Shown: piece by piece, positions 1 through 8,733 of the stretch
How positions within the stretch are numbered: the first letter of the stretch is position 1
Layout of the letters: each line of letters starts with the position of its first letter
Assembly: GCA_002305955.1 (NCBI GenBank)
Contig: DBRH01000012.1
Location: 229,981-293,980 of the forward strand
Length of the DNA stretch: 64,000 nucleotides
Direction of reading: 5' to 3'
Origin: Kosmotogaceae bacterium UBA1373
GTDB lineage: Bacteria; Thermotogota; Thermotogae; Petrotogales; Kosmotogaceae
Program-made: the position numbers and the translations under genes
The notes under the pieces: model-generated
Told to the model about the DNA's origin: nothing
Databases searched by the model: none
What the model saw: the letters and a program-made list of their open reading frames with translations, nothing else

Positions 1-411
1 GCGGGATTCGCTATCATCTTCAGTGTTCCTGCGGGCATAATACCTCTCGCTTCGTGCGTTGCCGCGCTCGGCTGGCTGGTCTATGAATTCACCTCTGGTT
101 TGCTGGGGCTGGCTCTTTCGGTTTTTCTCTCATCGTTGATCATAGGGATTCTTTCCAGGTTAATAGCGACACTGAAGCACTGGCCCCTTCAGCCCCTTAT
201 AGTGGTAGGAATAGTTCCTCTTGTTCCCGGTTCTTCGGCTTTCTACGCCATGCAGAGTTTCATGTCAGAAGATCTCTTCAGAGCTTTTGAGTACAGCTAT
301 CGGACCTTTTCCAGTGCCTCAGGCATTGTCATAGGGCTGGTGGCCTCATCAACAGTATTCAATATAATAGAGAAGATTATTGAGCTATCAAACAAAAATA
401 ACAACATATAG
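1..411 (+). CDS. ThrE_2/YjjB-type small subunit of a threonine/serine exporter (5' truncated)
   Basis: The frame is open from base 1, so the start lies outside the window; 136 residues are visible. The protein is almost wholly hydrophobic, with about four membrane segments, and carries the VPLVPGSSAFYAMQ signature in its middle. In the ThrE_2 (DUF3815, YjjB) family this signature lies in a small membrane subunit that pairs with a larger YjjP-like subunit, and the two together resemble a split ThrE amino acid exporter. The visible length nearly matches the family's usual 140-155 residues, so only about 10-20 residues are missing. The larger partner would be expected just upstream, outside the window. 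The family call is from motif memory, and the substrate is inferred. Confidence 0.75.
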   Translation, partial: AGFAIIFSVPAGIIPLASCVAALGWLVYEFTSGLLGLALSVFLSSLIIGILSRLIATLKHWPLQPLIVVGIVPLVPGSSAFYAMQSFMSEDLFRAFEYSYRTFSSASGIVIGLVASSTVFNIIEKIIELSNKNNNI

Positions 412-591
412 CGGCCTTGTAGTTAAATAATATGTATGATTTTATAATAATAATGAAAGCAACTTTTATCTTTAGCATATATGCTTTGAATTAAATGACT
501 TATTTACTGGTATTTTTGCTGAAGATTCCGTGATTGGGGTTTTATACTTTCGATACACGCTGATTTTATTGTTTATTTGACCCTTGAAATA

Positions 592-621
592 TTGACTTTC
601 CACTTTAAAAACTGGTATAGT
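592..621 (+). promoter_or_regulatory. Promoter for the DUF2089 gene
   Basis: A -35 TTGACT (592-597), an 18-nt spacer and a -10 TATAGT (616-621) preceded by TGG give a good sigma-70-like promoter with an extended -10. Transcription would begin near 628, about 45 nt before the predicted TTG start at 674. The 260-nt gap to the upstream exporter gene agrees with a separate transcript. Confidence 0.6.
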
Positions 622-673
622 GAACACAAGTACTCTTTTTTGCTGTTTGCCGACCAGAATGGGGGTGCTGTCA

Positions 674-1048
674 TTGAAGAGAAGACTAACCAAGTGCCCG
701 GTTTGCGATGGAGATCTCAAGATAACTGAATACACATGTCCTTCATGCAAAATAACCATAAGAGGGGACTTCTATCAGGACGAGATAGTCTCACTTTCCG
801 AAGAGCTGCTTGACTTTCTAAAAGTTTTCATCAAGAATAGGGGAAATCTCTCCGAATTGCAGAAAGAGCTGAACATCTCGTATCCCACGGCCAGAAGCAA
901 GCTGGAAGAGCTGGTCACCAGCCTGGGTTATGAAGTCGCAGGTCGGCAGGTTCAGGAGGCTTCTAAAATCATAAAGAAGCTCGAAGATGGTTTGATCGAG
1001 CCTGAAGAGGCCGTTAAGCTACTCAACCGTATGAAGGGCAAGCGTTGA
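674..1048 (+). CDS. DUF2089-family zinc-ribbon/HTH protein
   Basis: This 124-residue protein has an N-terminal zinc knuckle (Cys8, Cys11, Cys22, Cys25) followed by a helix-turn-helix-like segment (LSELQKELNISYPTARSKLEEL) and a helical C-terminus rich in charge. This is the layout of DUF2089 proteins, which are thought to be small transcription factors, often of membrane or stress genes. I chose the TTG at 674 because GGGGGTG (660-666) lies 7 nt upstream and because family members usually begin MKR-x-L-x-KCPVC; an in-frame ATG at 659 would overlap that ribosome binding site. Its 3' end overlaps the convergent methyltransferase-like gene by 26 bp. The DNA target is unknown. Confidence 0.8.
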   Translation: MKRRLTKCPVCDGDLKITEYTCPSCKITIRGDFYQDEIVSLSEELLDFLKVFIKNRGNLSELQKELNISYPTARSKLEELVTSLGYEVAGRQVQEASKIIKKLEDGLIEPEEAVKLLNRMKGKR

Positions 1049-2051
1049 AACCACCCCTGGCTTTCAATACATTTTTCACCTGTGCCATGTTTTCCAGAGG
1101 AGTCCCGCGGGGTATCTCACAACCGGCGGCTATAAAGGTTCTGCCGTCGGATACATCCAGACATTTCTCGACTGAATCGGCGACCTTTTCCACGCTGCCC
1201 TTGAACATGACCGATACCGGGTCGAAGTTACCGCATATCGATATCTTTCCTCCTCCCAGCTCCACCGCCGAAGCGAAATCGACCATCCAGTCAACATCGA
1301 TTATATCGGCCCCTGTGTTTATCATTAAAGAAAGAATCGGTGTTGTATCCCCGCAGATGTGGAGTTTGACCTTTGCGCCCGCCTCGTGAACACGCTTGAT
1401 CAGAAGCTTTTCGTAGGGAAGTCCGAATTTGGAGTACGATCTAGGTCCGATAACCGAACAGATCGCATCGCCTATGCCTATGAAGTCGGCCCCCGCCCTC
1501 ACCTGTTCTAGGGCGAAGATAGTCTCCTGCTCGAGACAGAATTCCAGTAACTCCACGACGAACTCCGGTCTCTCGAAGAAATCCTCCATAATTCCGACCG
1601 GAGTTCTGAGGTCGGCAGCCAGGGCGAGCGGCCCTTCGACCCATCCGAGAACCGGGTATTCTGCCGAGGCGTGATTGTTGTAAAAATCGATGGCACCGAT
1701 TCTGTCGCTCATCCTCCTTCCGGTGGAGGGTTCGACCACCTTCAGCTTCAACGGCTCCGCTGCCGAAAGCAGTGGAAGGCCGAAGTAAGGGATATCGTCT
1801 CCTGGAAAGATCACCTCTCCCCCGAGGTCGTTAACCTCTCTGGCAGGATCGGAAATGGCGCTGACCATATCTATTCCGAAATCCTCGCAACACCTGATGT
1901 TTCCCTCGCAAAGGACCCTGAAATCGGTGGCGTACTCTCTGTAGGTCTTGCCGATATATTTCGCCGCGAAGGCCATTATTATGTTCAAATTCGGTACCTG
2001 ATCCACGCTTCGTCCTTCGATTCTCGCAAAGACTCTCTCCCTAGAAGTCAA
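1023..2051 (-). CDS. Uroporphyrinogen decarboxylase-family protein (MtaA/CmuA-like corrinoid methyltransferase type)
   Basis: This 342-residue TIM-barrel protein belongs to the URO-D superfamily. It carries His231-x-Cys233 in LHICGDT and a later Cys311 in AAGCEIPRGTP. That H-x-C-xn-C set is the zinc site of methylcobamide:thiol methyltransferases (MtaA, MtbA, CmuA) and is not found in haem-pathway HemE, so I favour a methyl-transfer role over porphyrin synthesis. The TTG start at 2051 is chosen because a perfect AGGAGGT (2064-2058) lies 6 nt upstream; reading further upstream adds an unlikely extension. No corrinoid protein gene is nearby, so the methyl donor and acceptor cannot be named. Confidence 0.75.
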   Translation of the reverse strand: MTSRERVFARIEGRSVDQVPNLNIIMAFAAKYIGKTYREYATDFRVLCEGNIRCCEDFGIDMVSAISDPAREVNDLGGEVIFPGDDIPYFGLPLLSAAEPLKLKVVEPSTGRRMSDRIGAIDFYNNHASAEYPVLGWVEGPLALAADLRTPVGIMEDFFERPEFVVELLEFCLEQETIFALEQVRAGADFIGIGDAICSVIGPRSYSKFGLPYEKLLIKRVHEAGAKVKLHICGDTTPILSLMINTGADIIDVDWMVDFASAVELGGGKISICGNFDPVSVMFKGSVEKVADSVEKCLDVSDGRTFIAAGCEIPRGTPLENMAQVKNVLKARGGFNACPSYG

Positions 2052-2176
2052 AACCGCACCTCCTAAAAATAAGAGACTTGAATCCTCTCCCATATAGATT
2101 GTAATATCTTTTCTGAGAGAATGTAGAATAAAATTAAAGTGGATAATCATTTCGGTTCTGGAAGGGGTGTTTTCGT

Positions 2177-3091
2177 TTGCGGGTTGTGAAGGCGATATTC
2201 ACCGTGCTCTTCGTTTTGCTCATCGCGGTCATAGTGCATGCGATCTTCAGTGTTACAATGGCCAGAATATACCTGGGACGCATGGACCAGGATGGCGAGT
2301 ACATAACCGTTGGAGAAGAAAAGCTGTATATCGAAGTCTCCGGAGCGGGCGATCCGATAATATTAATACACGGCTTTTTGGGCTCTTACCTCGATTTCGA
2401 TGCTATAGTGGATGGGCTTTCGACCTTCAGAAAGGTCTATGTGATCGATCTGCCGGGGTTTGGCCTTTCCAGAGCTTCTCTGGAGGGTGATTACAGCAAA
2501 AAGGGTTATGCCGATCTTGTGAGCGGCTTGATGCATATTCTCAATTTAAATCTGGCCGATGTCCTGGGTCACTCCATGGGCGGGGAAGTTGCTCTTAATC
2601 TTGCTTATTATCACCCGGAGAGAGTGAAGAGTCTCATACTGGTCGATTCGATGGGATACTCGAAGATGAATTTCTTGCCGTCTCTTGTTGAGGATAACGA
2701 GTTTCTGAACCATGTGCTCATGAGGTATGGCTTTCAGACCTATCTGGTTCAGCGTTTTCTTTATAGACAGAAACTAGGGGACGTTTCGAAGTTCAACCGT
2801 GAATCCTTCCATTTGAGCTTTTCGCTGATAAATCATATCTCCCCGGCCTTTCTTTACAGGTTCAATTTGCAGGACGATAGCGGAGCGCTTTCAGGGAAGA
2901 TTCGAGATATAAAGTCCAGAACTCTGATCGTCTGGGGAGAGAAAGACAGAATAGCGCCGGTTACAGACGGCGAAAGGTTCAAAATCGATATCCCGGGCAG
3001 TGAGCTAGAAATTATAACGGGTGTCGGTCACTCGCCAATGCTGGAAAATCCGTCTCTCTTTCTGGAGAAGTTGAAGCTTTTCCTGAAATAA
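2177..3091 (+). CDS. Membrane-anchored alpha/beta hydrolase
   Basis: The 304-residue protein starts with a long hydrophobic segment (about residues 5-28), probably a signal anchor, followed by an alpha/beta-hydrolase fold. The oxyanion HGFLGS segment (65-70), nucleophile elbow GHSMGG (Ser133), acid in GEKDRIAP (Asp257) and base in GVGHSPM (His285) form a complete catalytic triad. Substrate cannot be predicted; relatives include esterases and carbon-carbon hydrolases. The TTG start follows a GGAAGGGGTG element. It is the first gene of a plus-strand run with the DUF523/DUF1722 and photolyase genes (43- and 16-nt gaps) and is divergent from the methyltransferase-like gene. Confidence 0.8.
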   Translation: MRVVKAIFTVLFVLLIAVIVHAIFSVTMARIYLGRMDQDGEYITVGEEKLYIEVSGAGDPIILIHGFLGSYLDFDAIVDGLSTFRKVYVIDLPGFGLSRASLEGDYSKKGYADLVSGLMHILNLNLADVLGHSMGGEVALNLAYYHPERVKSLILVDSMGYSKMNFLPSLVEDNEFLNHVLMRYGFQTYLVQRFLYRQKLGDVSKFNRESFHLSFSLINHISPAFLYRFNLQDDSGALSGKIRDIKSRTLIVWGEKDRIAPVTDGERFKIDIPGSELEIITGVGHSPMLENPSLFLEKLKLFLK

Positions 3092-3134
3092 ACACGAGAT
3101 CATTACAGTGGCCGTGAAACGGCAGGAGGCTTTC

Positions 3135-4106
3135 ATGGGTAAATTCGCCCGACCGGAAGTTGTTGTCAGCAGGTGCCTGGGATTTGAAAGCTGCAGGTAC
3201 AACGCTCAGACCGTACCTAGCAATTTCGTATCGACTCTGGGTAATTTCGTCAATTACACAACTGTCTGCCCCGAAGTAGATATAGGGCTCGGCGTCCCGA
3301 GGGCACCCATCAGGCTGATAGCCCTGGATAGTGTGGTCAGGTTGATTCAGCCTTCCACAGGATTGGATGTAACGGAGAAGATGAACGCCTATGCCTCTTC
3401 CCTTCTCTCTTCTCTCGAAAATGTCGATGGATTCATTCTGAAGGCTTTATCTCCGTCCTGCGGAATCAAGGACGTCAAGGTTTACCCGGGTGCGGGAAAG
3501 GTTATGGCTACGGGAAAAGACAGCGGTATTTTCGGGGGAGAGGTTGTAACCCGCTTCGGCCACCTTCCGGTAGAAGACGAGGGGAGACTCACCAACTTCG
3601 TTTTGAGAGAACACTTCCTCACCACGCTCTTCACCGTGACCCGATTCAGAGAGCTCAATCTGAACCGTTCTATCAAAGGCCTCGTGGATTTTCAGAGCGA
3701 TAACAAGCTACTCTTCATGTCCTACAATCAAAACGAGATGAGAGCTATGGGGAGAATAGCCGGAAATCTAGAAAAGAAAGATCTGAACGAAGTCTTCGAT
3801 CGATACGCGCCACACTTCTACCGTGCGATGTCAACGCCGCCGAAACACACATCTCACATCAATGTTTTGATGCATGGATTGGGCTACTTTTCACGATATC
3901 TTTCATCGTCGGAGAAGAAATTCTTCCTGGACTCTCTGGAAAGATACCGCCAGGCTAAAATCCCCCTGAGCGTTCCGCTCCATATATTGAAATCGTACGT
4001 AGTTGCCTTCGAGAACGAGTACCTGGCGAGGCAGACCTTTTTCGAACCGTACCCCGAAGAGCTTGTGGAAATAAGCGACTCGGGGAAAGGGAGGGCTTTG
4101 AAATGA
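3135..4106 (+). CDS. DUF523-DUF1722 fusion protein (YbgA-like)
   Basis: The 323-residue protein has an N-terminal DUF523 domain with conserved cysteines (SRCLGFESC, Cys14 and Cys20; TVCPEVDIGLGVPRAP; LSPSCGIKD), possibly metal-binding. A C-terminal helical DUF1722 domain follows, with KLLFMSYNQ and AMGRIAGN. In many bacteria this fusion (YbgA type) is encoded directly beside a photolyase gene, as here, which suggests a role linked to light or DNA repair; no activity is established that I know of. ATG 3135 is preceded by AGGAGG at 5-nt spacing and is preferred over the in-frame GTG at 3108. It sits 16 nt upstream of the photolyase gene. Confidence 0.85.
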   Translation: MGKFARPEVVVSRCLGFESCRYNAQTVPSNFVSTLGNFVNYTTVCPEVDIGLGVPRAPIRLIALDSVVRLIQPSTGLDVTEKMNAYASSLLSSLENVDGFILKALSPSCGIKDVKVYPGAGKVMATGKDSGIFGGEVVTRFGHLPVEDEGRLTNFVLREHFLTTLFTVTRFRELNLNRSIKGLVDFQSDNKLLFMSYNQNEMRAMGRIAGNLEKKDLNEVFDRYAPHFYRAMSTPPKHTSHINVLMHGLGYFSRYLSSSEKKFFLDSLERYRQAKIPLSVPLHILKSYVVAFENEYLARQTFFEPYPEELVEISDSGKGRALK

Positions 4107-4122
4107 AGCCCCGGACGTCGGC

Positions 4123-5472
4123 ATGAGAAGAGAGGGCATTCACAAAGCAAACAACATCTCTTCGAAAACGGGGAGATTCGTGCTCTACTGGATGCAGGCT
4201 TCTCAGAGAGCGGTTGATAACGACGCACTCGATTATGCCTGCGAAATCTCGAACTACCTTTCTTTACCGCTTCTCGTTTTATTCGTTCTTCACGGCGAAT
4301 ACCCTTCGGCCAACCGGAGGAGCTTCACTTTCATGCTGGAGGGTCTGGAAGAAACGGAAAAAAGACTGAAAGAAAGGGGAATCACCTTTCTCTTGAAGGC
4401 CGGAAATCCTGTGGATAAGGTTCTGGAAATTGCTAAGAACGCATCGGTTCTGGTGTCGGATGTCGGATATCTCAGGCACCAGCAGTTCTGGAGAGAGAGG
4501 ATCGCCCATAGAGTGGAGTCCCCCTTTTTCGTTGTAGAGAGTAACGTTATCGTGCCAGTTGGACAGGTAAGCAGAAAAGAAGAATTCAGTGCGGCCACTA
4601 TTAGGCCGAAGATAAGTCGTCTCCTTATTGATTACCCGGAAAGCCGGCCGGTCGAAAGTCGTCGTTTGAAGGGTCTTGGTGTAGAAGACTTCGAGACTGT
4701 TTCTCTATCGGCCTGTTTGAAAGATCTGAAGTTCGTGGACGATGTTCCGGCGGTTTCCAGTTTCAAAGGTGGAACTTCGCAGGCTATCGAGATGCTGGAG
4801 AGCTTTCTGAGAGACAAAATTGATATCTTCTGCCGGGAGAGGAACGACCCGAACAGCGATGCATTATCGAATATGAGTCCGTACCTTCATTTCGGTCAGA
4901 TATCGCCTTCATATATTGCCAGGAAGATCACCGAAAGAGAATCGCCATGCGCAGAGGCCTATCTGGAAGAGCTAATAGTCAGGCGGGAGCTGAGTATGAA
5001 TTTCACTCTGTATAATCCCGACTACGATCGCTTTGAAGGTCTGCCGGTGTGGGCGAAAAAGACACTGAACGAACACAGGGAAGATATGAGGGAGTACATT
5101 TACTCTAGAGAACAATTCGAGAGTCGCTCCACGCACGATCCTTACTGGAATGCGGCTCAAAATGAGATGGCGCTCACCGGAAAGATGCACGGGTACATGC
5201 GCATGTACTGGGGAAAAAAGATACTTGAGTGGAGCGAATCGCCGGAAGCGGCACTTGACACGGCTGTATATCTAAACGACAAATACGAACTTGACGGTCG
5301 CGATCCCAACGGTTACGCCGGCATCATGTGGTGCCTTGGAAAACACGACAGGGCATGGGCCGAGAGAAAAGTCACCGGTAAAGTTCGGTACATGAATTCG
5401 GCCGGTTTAAGGCGCAAGTTCGATGCCGACGGATACGTCAGGAGAATAGACAGACTCACTCAATCGACGTAG
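4123..5472 (+). CDS. phr: Class II CPD photolyase (deoxyribodipyrimidine photolyase)
   Basis: The 449-residue enzyme would use FADH- and light to split cyclobutane pyrimidine dimers. The N-terminal antenna domain starts with GRFVLYWMQASQRAVDNDAL, a class II signature, and the C-terminal FAD domain contains NEMALTGKMHGYMRMYWGKK, LDGRDPNGYAGIMWCLGKHD and RKVTGKVRYMN, also typical of class II and not of class I enzymes such as E. coli PhrB. Length matches the family (about 440-480). The start lacks a strong Shine-Dalgarno, so translation may depend on the gene upstream. The 3' end overlaps the convergent PrcB-like gene by 13 bp. A photolyase suggests at least occasional exposure to light, which is unexpected in a strict anaerobe lineage. 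Confidence 0.9.
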   Translation: MRREGIHKANNISSKTGRFVLYWMQASQRAVDNDALDYACEISNYLSLPLLVLFVLHGEYPSANRRSFTFMLEGLEETEKRLKERGITFLLKAGNPVDKVLEIAKNASVLVSDVGYLRHQQFWRERIAHRVESPFFVVESNVIVPVGQVSRKEEFSAATIRPKISRLLIDYPESRPVESRRLKGLGVEDFETVSLSACLKDLKFVDDVPAVSSFKGGTSQAIEMLESFLRDKIDIFCRERNDPNSDALSNMSPYLHFGQISPSYIARKITERESPCAEAYLEELIVRRELSMNFTLYNPDYDRFEGLPVWAKKTLNEHREDMREYIYSREQFESRSTHDPYWNAAQNEMALTGKMHGYMRMYWGKKILEWSESPEAALDTAVYLNDKYELDGRDPNGYAGIMWCLGKHDRAWAERKVTGKVRYMNSAGLRRKFDADGYVRRIDRLTQST

Positions 5473-6263
5473 AAGGTGCCCGAGAACTGCTCAGTTTTCA
5501 CTATCGAAGAATCGACTTCGACATCCATATTCACTAGGATTCTGTACTCTCCGACCATTAAATCCAGTAGCCTGAAAGCGATAAACGGATAGGTGAAAGC
5601 CTGTGTGACGTAATCGTTTTTGCCGGGACTCTTCAACTTTGCCTGTACCTGTATCTGGTCGCCGGAGAGTTTTACGTTCTGTATCGATAGCTGGTAACCT
5701 CCGGTCGGCTTTGAACCGGCTTTGATTATTACGACAGGCTCAATTCCGGTCAGCGGTGTTTCTACGAACTTCCCTTCCTTTTCCAGACCAATTTCGATTC
5801 CGGCGGAAAGCCTATCCTTAGCAACCAGATCGACCAAAAGGTAATTCACCACTGTCATATCTTCGCCTCCATCTGCGGAGATCATGGCTTCGATCCCCAT
5901 AACTTTCAACGAGTATCCAGAGGGATATGATACGAGCAGCGGTTTCAGAGTGTAGTACATTCCCTCCCGGACGAGCGTCAGTTTCTTCGAATAGGAATCG
6001 TTTTCCGAATATATCTCCAGAGAGGTTTCAAGTGTCTCTTCTTCACCCGAGGGTTTGAAGAGCCATCCTCCAAGAACGATGATCGTGCTATCGGAATCGG
6101 TGTTGGAAATCACTGTGTATCCGATGCTGGAAGTCCTGCTGCCTGCCTGGTTCTGAAACTGAAAGGGTTGATCGCTTTCCAGCGGAGTAATGTTCACCAG
6201 AAAACTGCTCCCGAGGAGCGCGGTAGAAACGATCAGAACCGTGATCAAAATTGTAACCTTCAC
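5460..6263 (-). CDS. Exported protein with PrcB-like C-terminal domain
   Basis: The 267-residue protein begins with a signal peptide or anchor (KVTILITVLIVSTALLGSSF). An N-terminal domain of unknown type is followed by a PrcB_C-like domain around the segment AGSKPTGGYQLSIQNV, with the characteristic KPTGGYxL core. PrcB was first described as a partner of the Treponema denticola dentilisin protease complex; elsewhere the domain occurs in exported proteins of unknown role. GTG at 6263 is chosen because GGGAGGTG lies 6 nt upstream, and a longer in-frame reading to 6299 has no such signal. No protease gene is adjacent. Probably monocistronic. Confidence 0.6.
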   Translation of the reverse strand: MKVTILITVLIVSTALLGSSFLVNITPLESDQPFQFQNQAGSRTSSIGYTVISNTDSDSTIIVLGGWLFKPSGEEETLETSLEIYSENDSYSKKLTLVREGMYYTLKPLLVSYPSGYSLKVMGIEAMISADGGEDMTVVNYLLVDLVAKDRLSAGIEIGLEKEGKFVETPLTGIEPVVIIKAGSKPTGGYQLSIQNVKLSGDQIQVQAKLKSPGKNDYVTQAFTYPFIAFRLLDLMVGEYRILVNMDVEVDSSIVKTEQFSGTFYVD

Positions 6264-6369
6264 AAGATACACCTCCCTATCCTGACTATATGACTGCAAG
6301 AAGTCGTAGCCGGTTTAAGCAATTGATCATAACACCTCATTTGTAGTATTCAAAAGCCTCCCAAAGACT

Positions 6370-6393
6370 CGAAAAGCCTATAAACGCTTTTCG
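6370..6393. promoter_or_regulatory. Inverted repeat in the divergent region before the sugar ABC operon (possible operator)
   Basis: CGAAAAGC (6370-6377) and GCTTTTCG (6386-6393) are perfect 8-bp inverted arms around 8 nt. The site lies between the divergent PrcB-like gene and the sugar-binding protein gene, upstream of a possible -10 TATTAT at 6413-6418. It has no T-tract on either strand, so a repressor or activator site is more likely than a terminator. The regulator is unknown. Confidence 0.35.
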
Positions 6394-6462
6394 TAATTGA
6401 TCGCTAGAGTTGTATTATAGAGATACGGGGTACTTTACCCCAACTTTACGGGAGGTGTTTTT

Positions 6463-7743
6463 ATGAATAGGCGTTCTTTCTTTGTCATGTTTCTCTGTCT
6501 TGTCATTCCGATTTCGTTGCTTGTTGGAAAAACTATCGAGTTGCAGTTCTGGACTCACGAGGATCCAAACAGAACTGTGATCGAAAACCGCTACATCGAA
6601 GAGTTCCAGAAAATGTACCCCGATGTGGTTATCAAGAGAGTGACACAATCTTCCACAAAAATCCAGGAGCTTGTTCTCACAGCATTTGCGGCGAATCAGG
6701 GTCCGGACATCTTCAATATGTCCATCGAAGATGAGTATGCTTATATAGTTAACCAGCGCGTGGCCTCGGTCAACTATGAAGCTGCCGGATACGAAAACAA
6801 AGAGGCCCTGATAAACGCTTACCTTCCAGGCACGCTTGACCCTGTAGTCTTTGAGGGAGAGATCTACGGTCTGCCTCTGGAGATAACCAACTGGTGTATC
6901 CTGTTGAACAAGAAGGTCTTCAAAGATGCCGGACTCGACCCGGAAAAGGACTATCCGAAGACCTGGGAAGAGATGGTCGAAGTGTCCGAGAAACTAACCA
7001 TCAGAGAAGGTCAAATAATAACTAGAAGAGGTTTCGATTTCAGGTATCCGTATTATCTGGTCGCTTTCATCCCCATGGTGGAGCAGCTTGGTGGAAAGCT
7101 GATAAGCGACGACGGTAAAACGGCGATTGTCAATGACGAGGCCTGGTTGAAGTTCCTCGACTTCATGGCCGCGTGGGGACCGAATGGTCTTAACTTGGGA
7201 TCTCCAACCTACAAGAACGCCAGAAGCCTTTTCAACATGGACAACAACGATATAGGAATGTGCACAACCGGTCTCTACCAGCTGGCAAGGATCAAGGCCG
7301 ACAATCCAGCTTTCTACGATAGCCGCGAATGGATGGTAGTCCCCTTCCCGCAGTTCGAGAACGCCGTGAATTACGTGCCGGCTCATTACTACGGCCACTA
7401 CTACATGGTGAATGTTCAGAAGCCGAAGGAAAACCAGGAGATGGCATGGAAGTTCATTGCCTTCATGTTGAGCCATCCCGAAGAATACCTTGATAAAGTA
7501 GCGATAATACAGCCGACGAATGAATTGCTGGAATCGGACACTTTCAAGAATTATCCCTACTCGGACGTATTCATCTCCGACCTTGAGAAATCGACCGTTG
7601 TTTATTTCTCCGAATACTCGGCGAAGATACAGTCACTAGTAAAAGAGGCCGTAGAATCTGTCATGTTGAGCAACGCCTCGTCTCGAGACGCGTTGAACGC
7701 GCTCAGAAGAAAGGTTCAGGAAGTCCTCGACGACCAGTATTGA
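6463..7743 (+). CDS. Sugar ABC transporter substrate-binding protein (family 1)
   Basis: The 426-residue protein has a signal peptide (residues about 1-22) followed by the family 1 solute-binding fold, with the typical opening IELQFWTHEDPN and a PDIFNM segment. It delivers a sugar or oligosaccharide to the two permeases encoded just downstream. The ATG follows GGGAGGTG at 8-nt spacing. There is no clear lipobox, so it is probably a soluble periplasmic protein rather than a lipoprotein. A hairpin in the gap to the next gene probably lowers downstream expression relative to the binding protein, a common stoichiometric device in such operons. The sugar is not predictable from sequence alone. Confidence 0.85.
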   Translation: MNRRSFFVMFLCLVIPISLLVGKTIELQFWTHEDPNRTVIENRYIEEFQKMYPDVVIKRVTQSSTKIQELVLTAFAANQGPDIFNMSIEDEYAYIVNQRVASVNYEAAGYENKEALINAYLPGTLDPVVFEGEIYGLPLEITNWCILLNKKVFKDAGLDPEKDYPKTWEEMVEVSEKLTIREGQIITRRGFDFRYPYYLVAFIPMVEQLGGKLISDDGKTAIVNDEAWLKFLDFMAAWGPNGLNLGSPTYKNARSLFNMDNNDIGMCTTGLYQLARIKADNPAFYDSREWMVVPFPQFENAVNYVPAHYYGHYYMVNVQKPKENQEMAWKFIAFMLSHPEEYLDKVAIIQPTNELLESDTFKNYPYSDVFISDLEKSTVVYFSEYSAKIQSLVKEAVESVMLSNASSRDALNALRRKVQEVLDDQY

Positions 7744-7756
7744 TGATTGATTTCGT

Positions 7757-7775
7757 GCCCGCCGCTTTGGCGGGC
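7757..7775 (+). terminator. Intercistronic stem-loop after the binding-protein gene
   Basis: GCCCGCC (7757-7763) and GGCGGGC (7769-7775) form a 7-bp GC-only stem with a 5-nt loop, followed by a moderately T-rich stretch. Position between binding-protein and permease genes suggests partial termination or 3'-end stabilisation of the upstream message. Confidence 0.6.
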
Positions 7776-7810
7776 CGTTTATTCTTTTCGCGAAAGGAGT
7801 GGGTTCACCC

Positions 7811-8725
7811 TTGAGGCGCATTCTCAAGAAAGGAATAGAGCACAAGAAGGCCCGGTGGGGATGGTTTTTTGTGTTACCGTCGATGGCCTTCTTCGCAGTT
7901 TTTTCCTTTTATCCGATAGTGAACGCCCTGTATACGAGTCTTTTCAGAAAAAGGCTGCTTTCGCTGCGGCCCCCTACTTTCATTGGACTGGAGAATTACG
8001 AATATCTACTCAAATCTCCCGATTTCTGGAACTCGATCAAGGCAACCTTCATCTTCACACTTGGAACTTTTATACCCATACTGGTCTTCAGCCTTCTGCT
8101 TGCGGCCTTCATAATGTCCAGGAAGAGATTCCAGAAGTTCTTCCAGATGGCTTTCTATTCACCGGCCGTCCTTTCCTCCGTTGTTGCCGCGGCGATATGG
8201 TTGCTGATATTGGATCCTAGAGGGCTGGCCAACATGGGCGCTAATTTTCTACTGGGAACTAAGGGCGTCGATTATAAATGGCTGGCATCGGCTAACATGG
8301 TGAGGTTTTCGACGATACTGGTTTACTTCTGGAAGTATATAGGTTATTTCACAATAATATACATCACGGGATTGGCGAGTATCCCGCAGAGTCTGCACGA
8401 AGCGGCAAAGATAGACGGCGCAAGCGGGTGGAAGGACTTCTGGCATATAACGATACCTCTTTTAAAACCTACAACAGTTCTGGTTTCGATAATGTCTATG
8501 TTGCAGTGCCTGAAGACTTTCAGTACCCAGTACCTGTTCACGCAGTCGGGGGCTCCGCTGGAGCCGATAAACGTTATCACTCTCAATATCTACAACACGG
8601 CGATCAGAGATCACAACATCGGAAGAGCCAGCGCGATGAGTATCATTCTCTTTATCATAATGCTTTTCTTCACCTGGCTTCAATTCAAAGCCAGCAGGTC
8701 GGGTGGAGAAGTAGATTATATGTGA
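7811..8725 (+). CDS. Sugar ABC transporter permease, MalF-like
   Basis: The 304-residue integral membrane protein has six predicted membrane segments and the EAA loop EAAKIDGASGWKDFWHITIPLL that docks the ATPase. It pairs with the downstream MalG-like protein to form the channel. I chose TTG at 7811 because AAAGGAG (7793-7799) lies 11 nt upstream, whereas the longer GTG start at 7799 overlaps that element. It is the second gene of the importer operon and ends 8 nt before the next start. No ATPase gene follows; such transporters often share a general MsmX/UgpC-type ATPase encoded elsewhere. Confidence 0.85.
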   Translation: MRRILKKGIEHKKARWGWFFVLPSMAFFAVFSFYPIVNALYTSLFRKRLLSLRPPTFIGLENYEYLLKSPDFWNSIKATFIFTLGTFIPILVFSLLLAAFIMSRKRFQKFFQMAFYSPAVLSSVVAAAIWLLILDPRGLANMGANFLLGTKGVDYKWLASANMVRFSTILVYFWKYIGYFTIIYITGLASIPQSLHEAAKIDGASGWKDFWHITIPLLKPTTVLVSIMSMLQCLKTFSTQYLFTQSGAPLEPINVITLNIYNTAIRDHNIGRASAMSIILFIIMLFFTWLQFKASRSGGEVDYM

Positions 8726-8733
8726 GGTGGATT

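Noticed and set aside
7756..7780. Full intrinsic terminator ending the sugar ABC operon after the binding protein
   Set aside because: The stem lacks a continuous T-tract and the permease genes follow in the same orientation without a promoter, so it is better read as a partial terminator or mRNA stabiliser.
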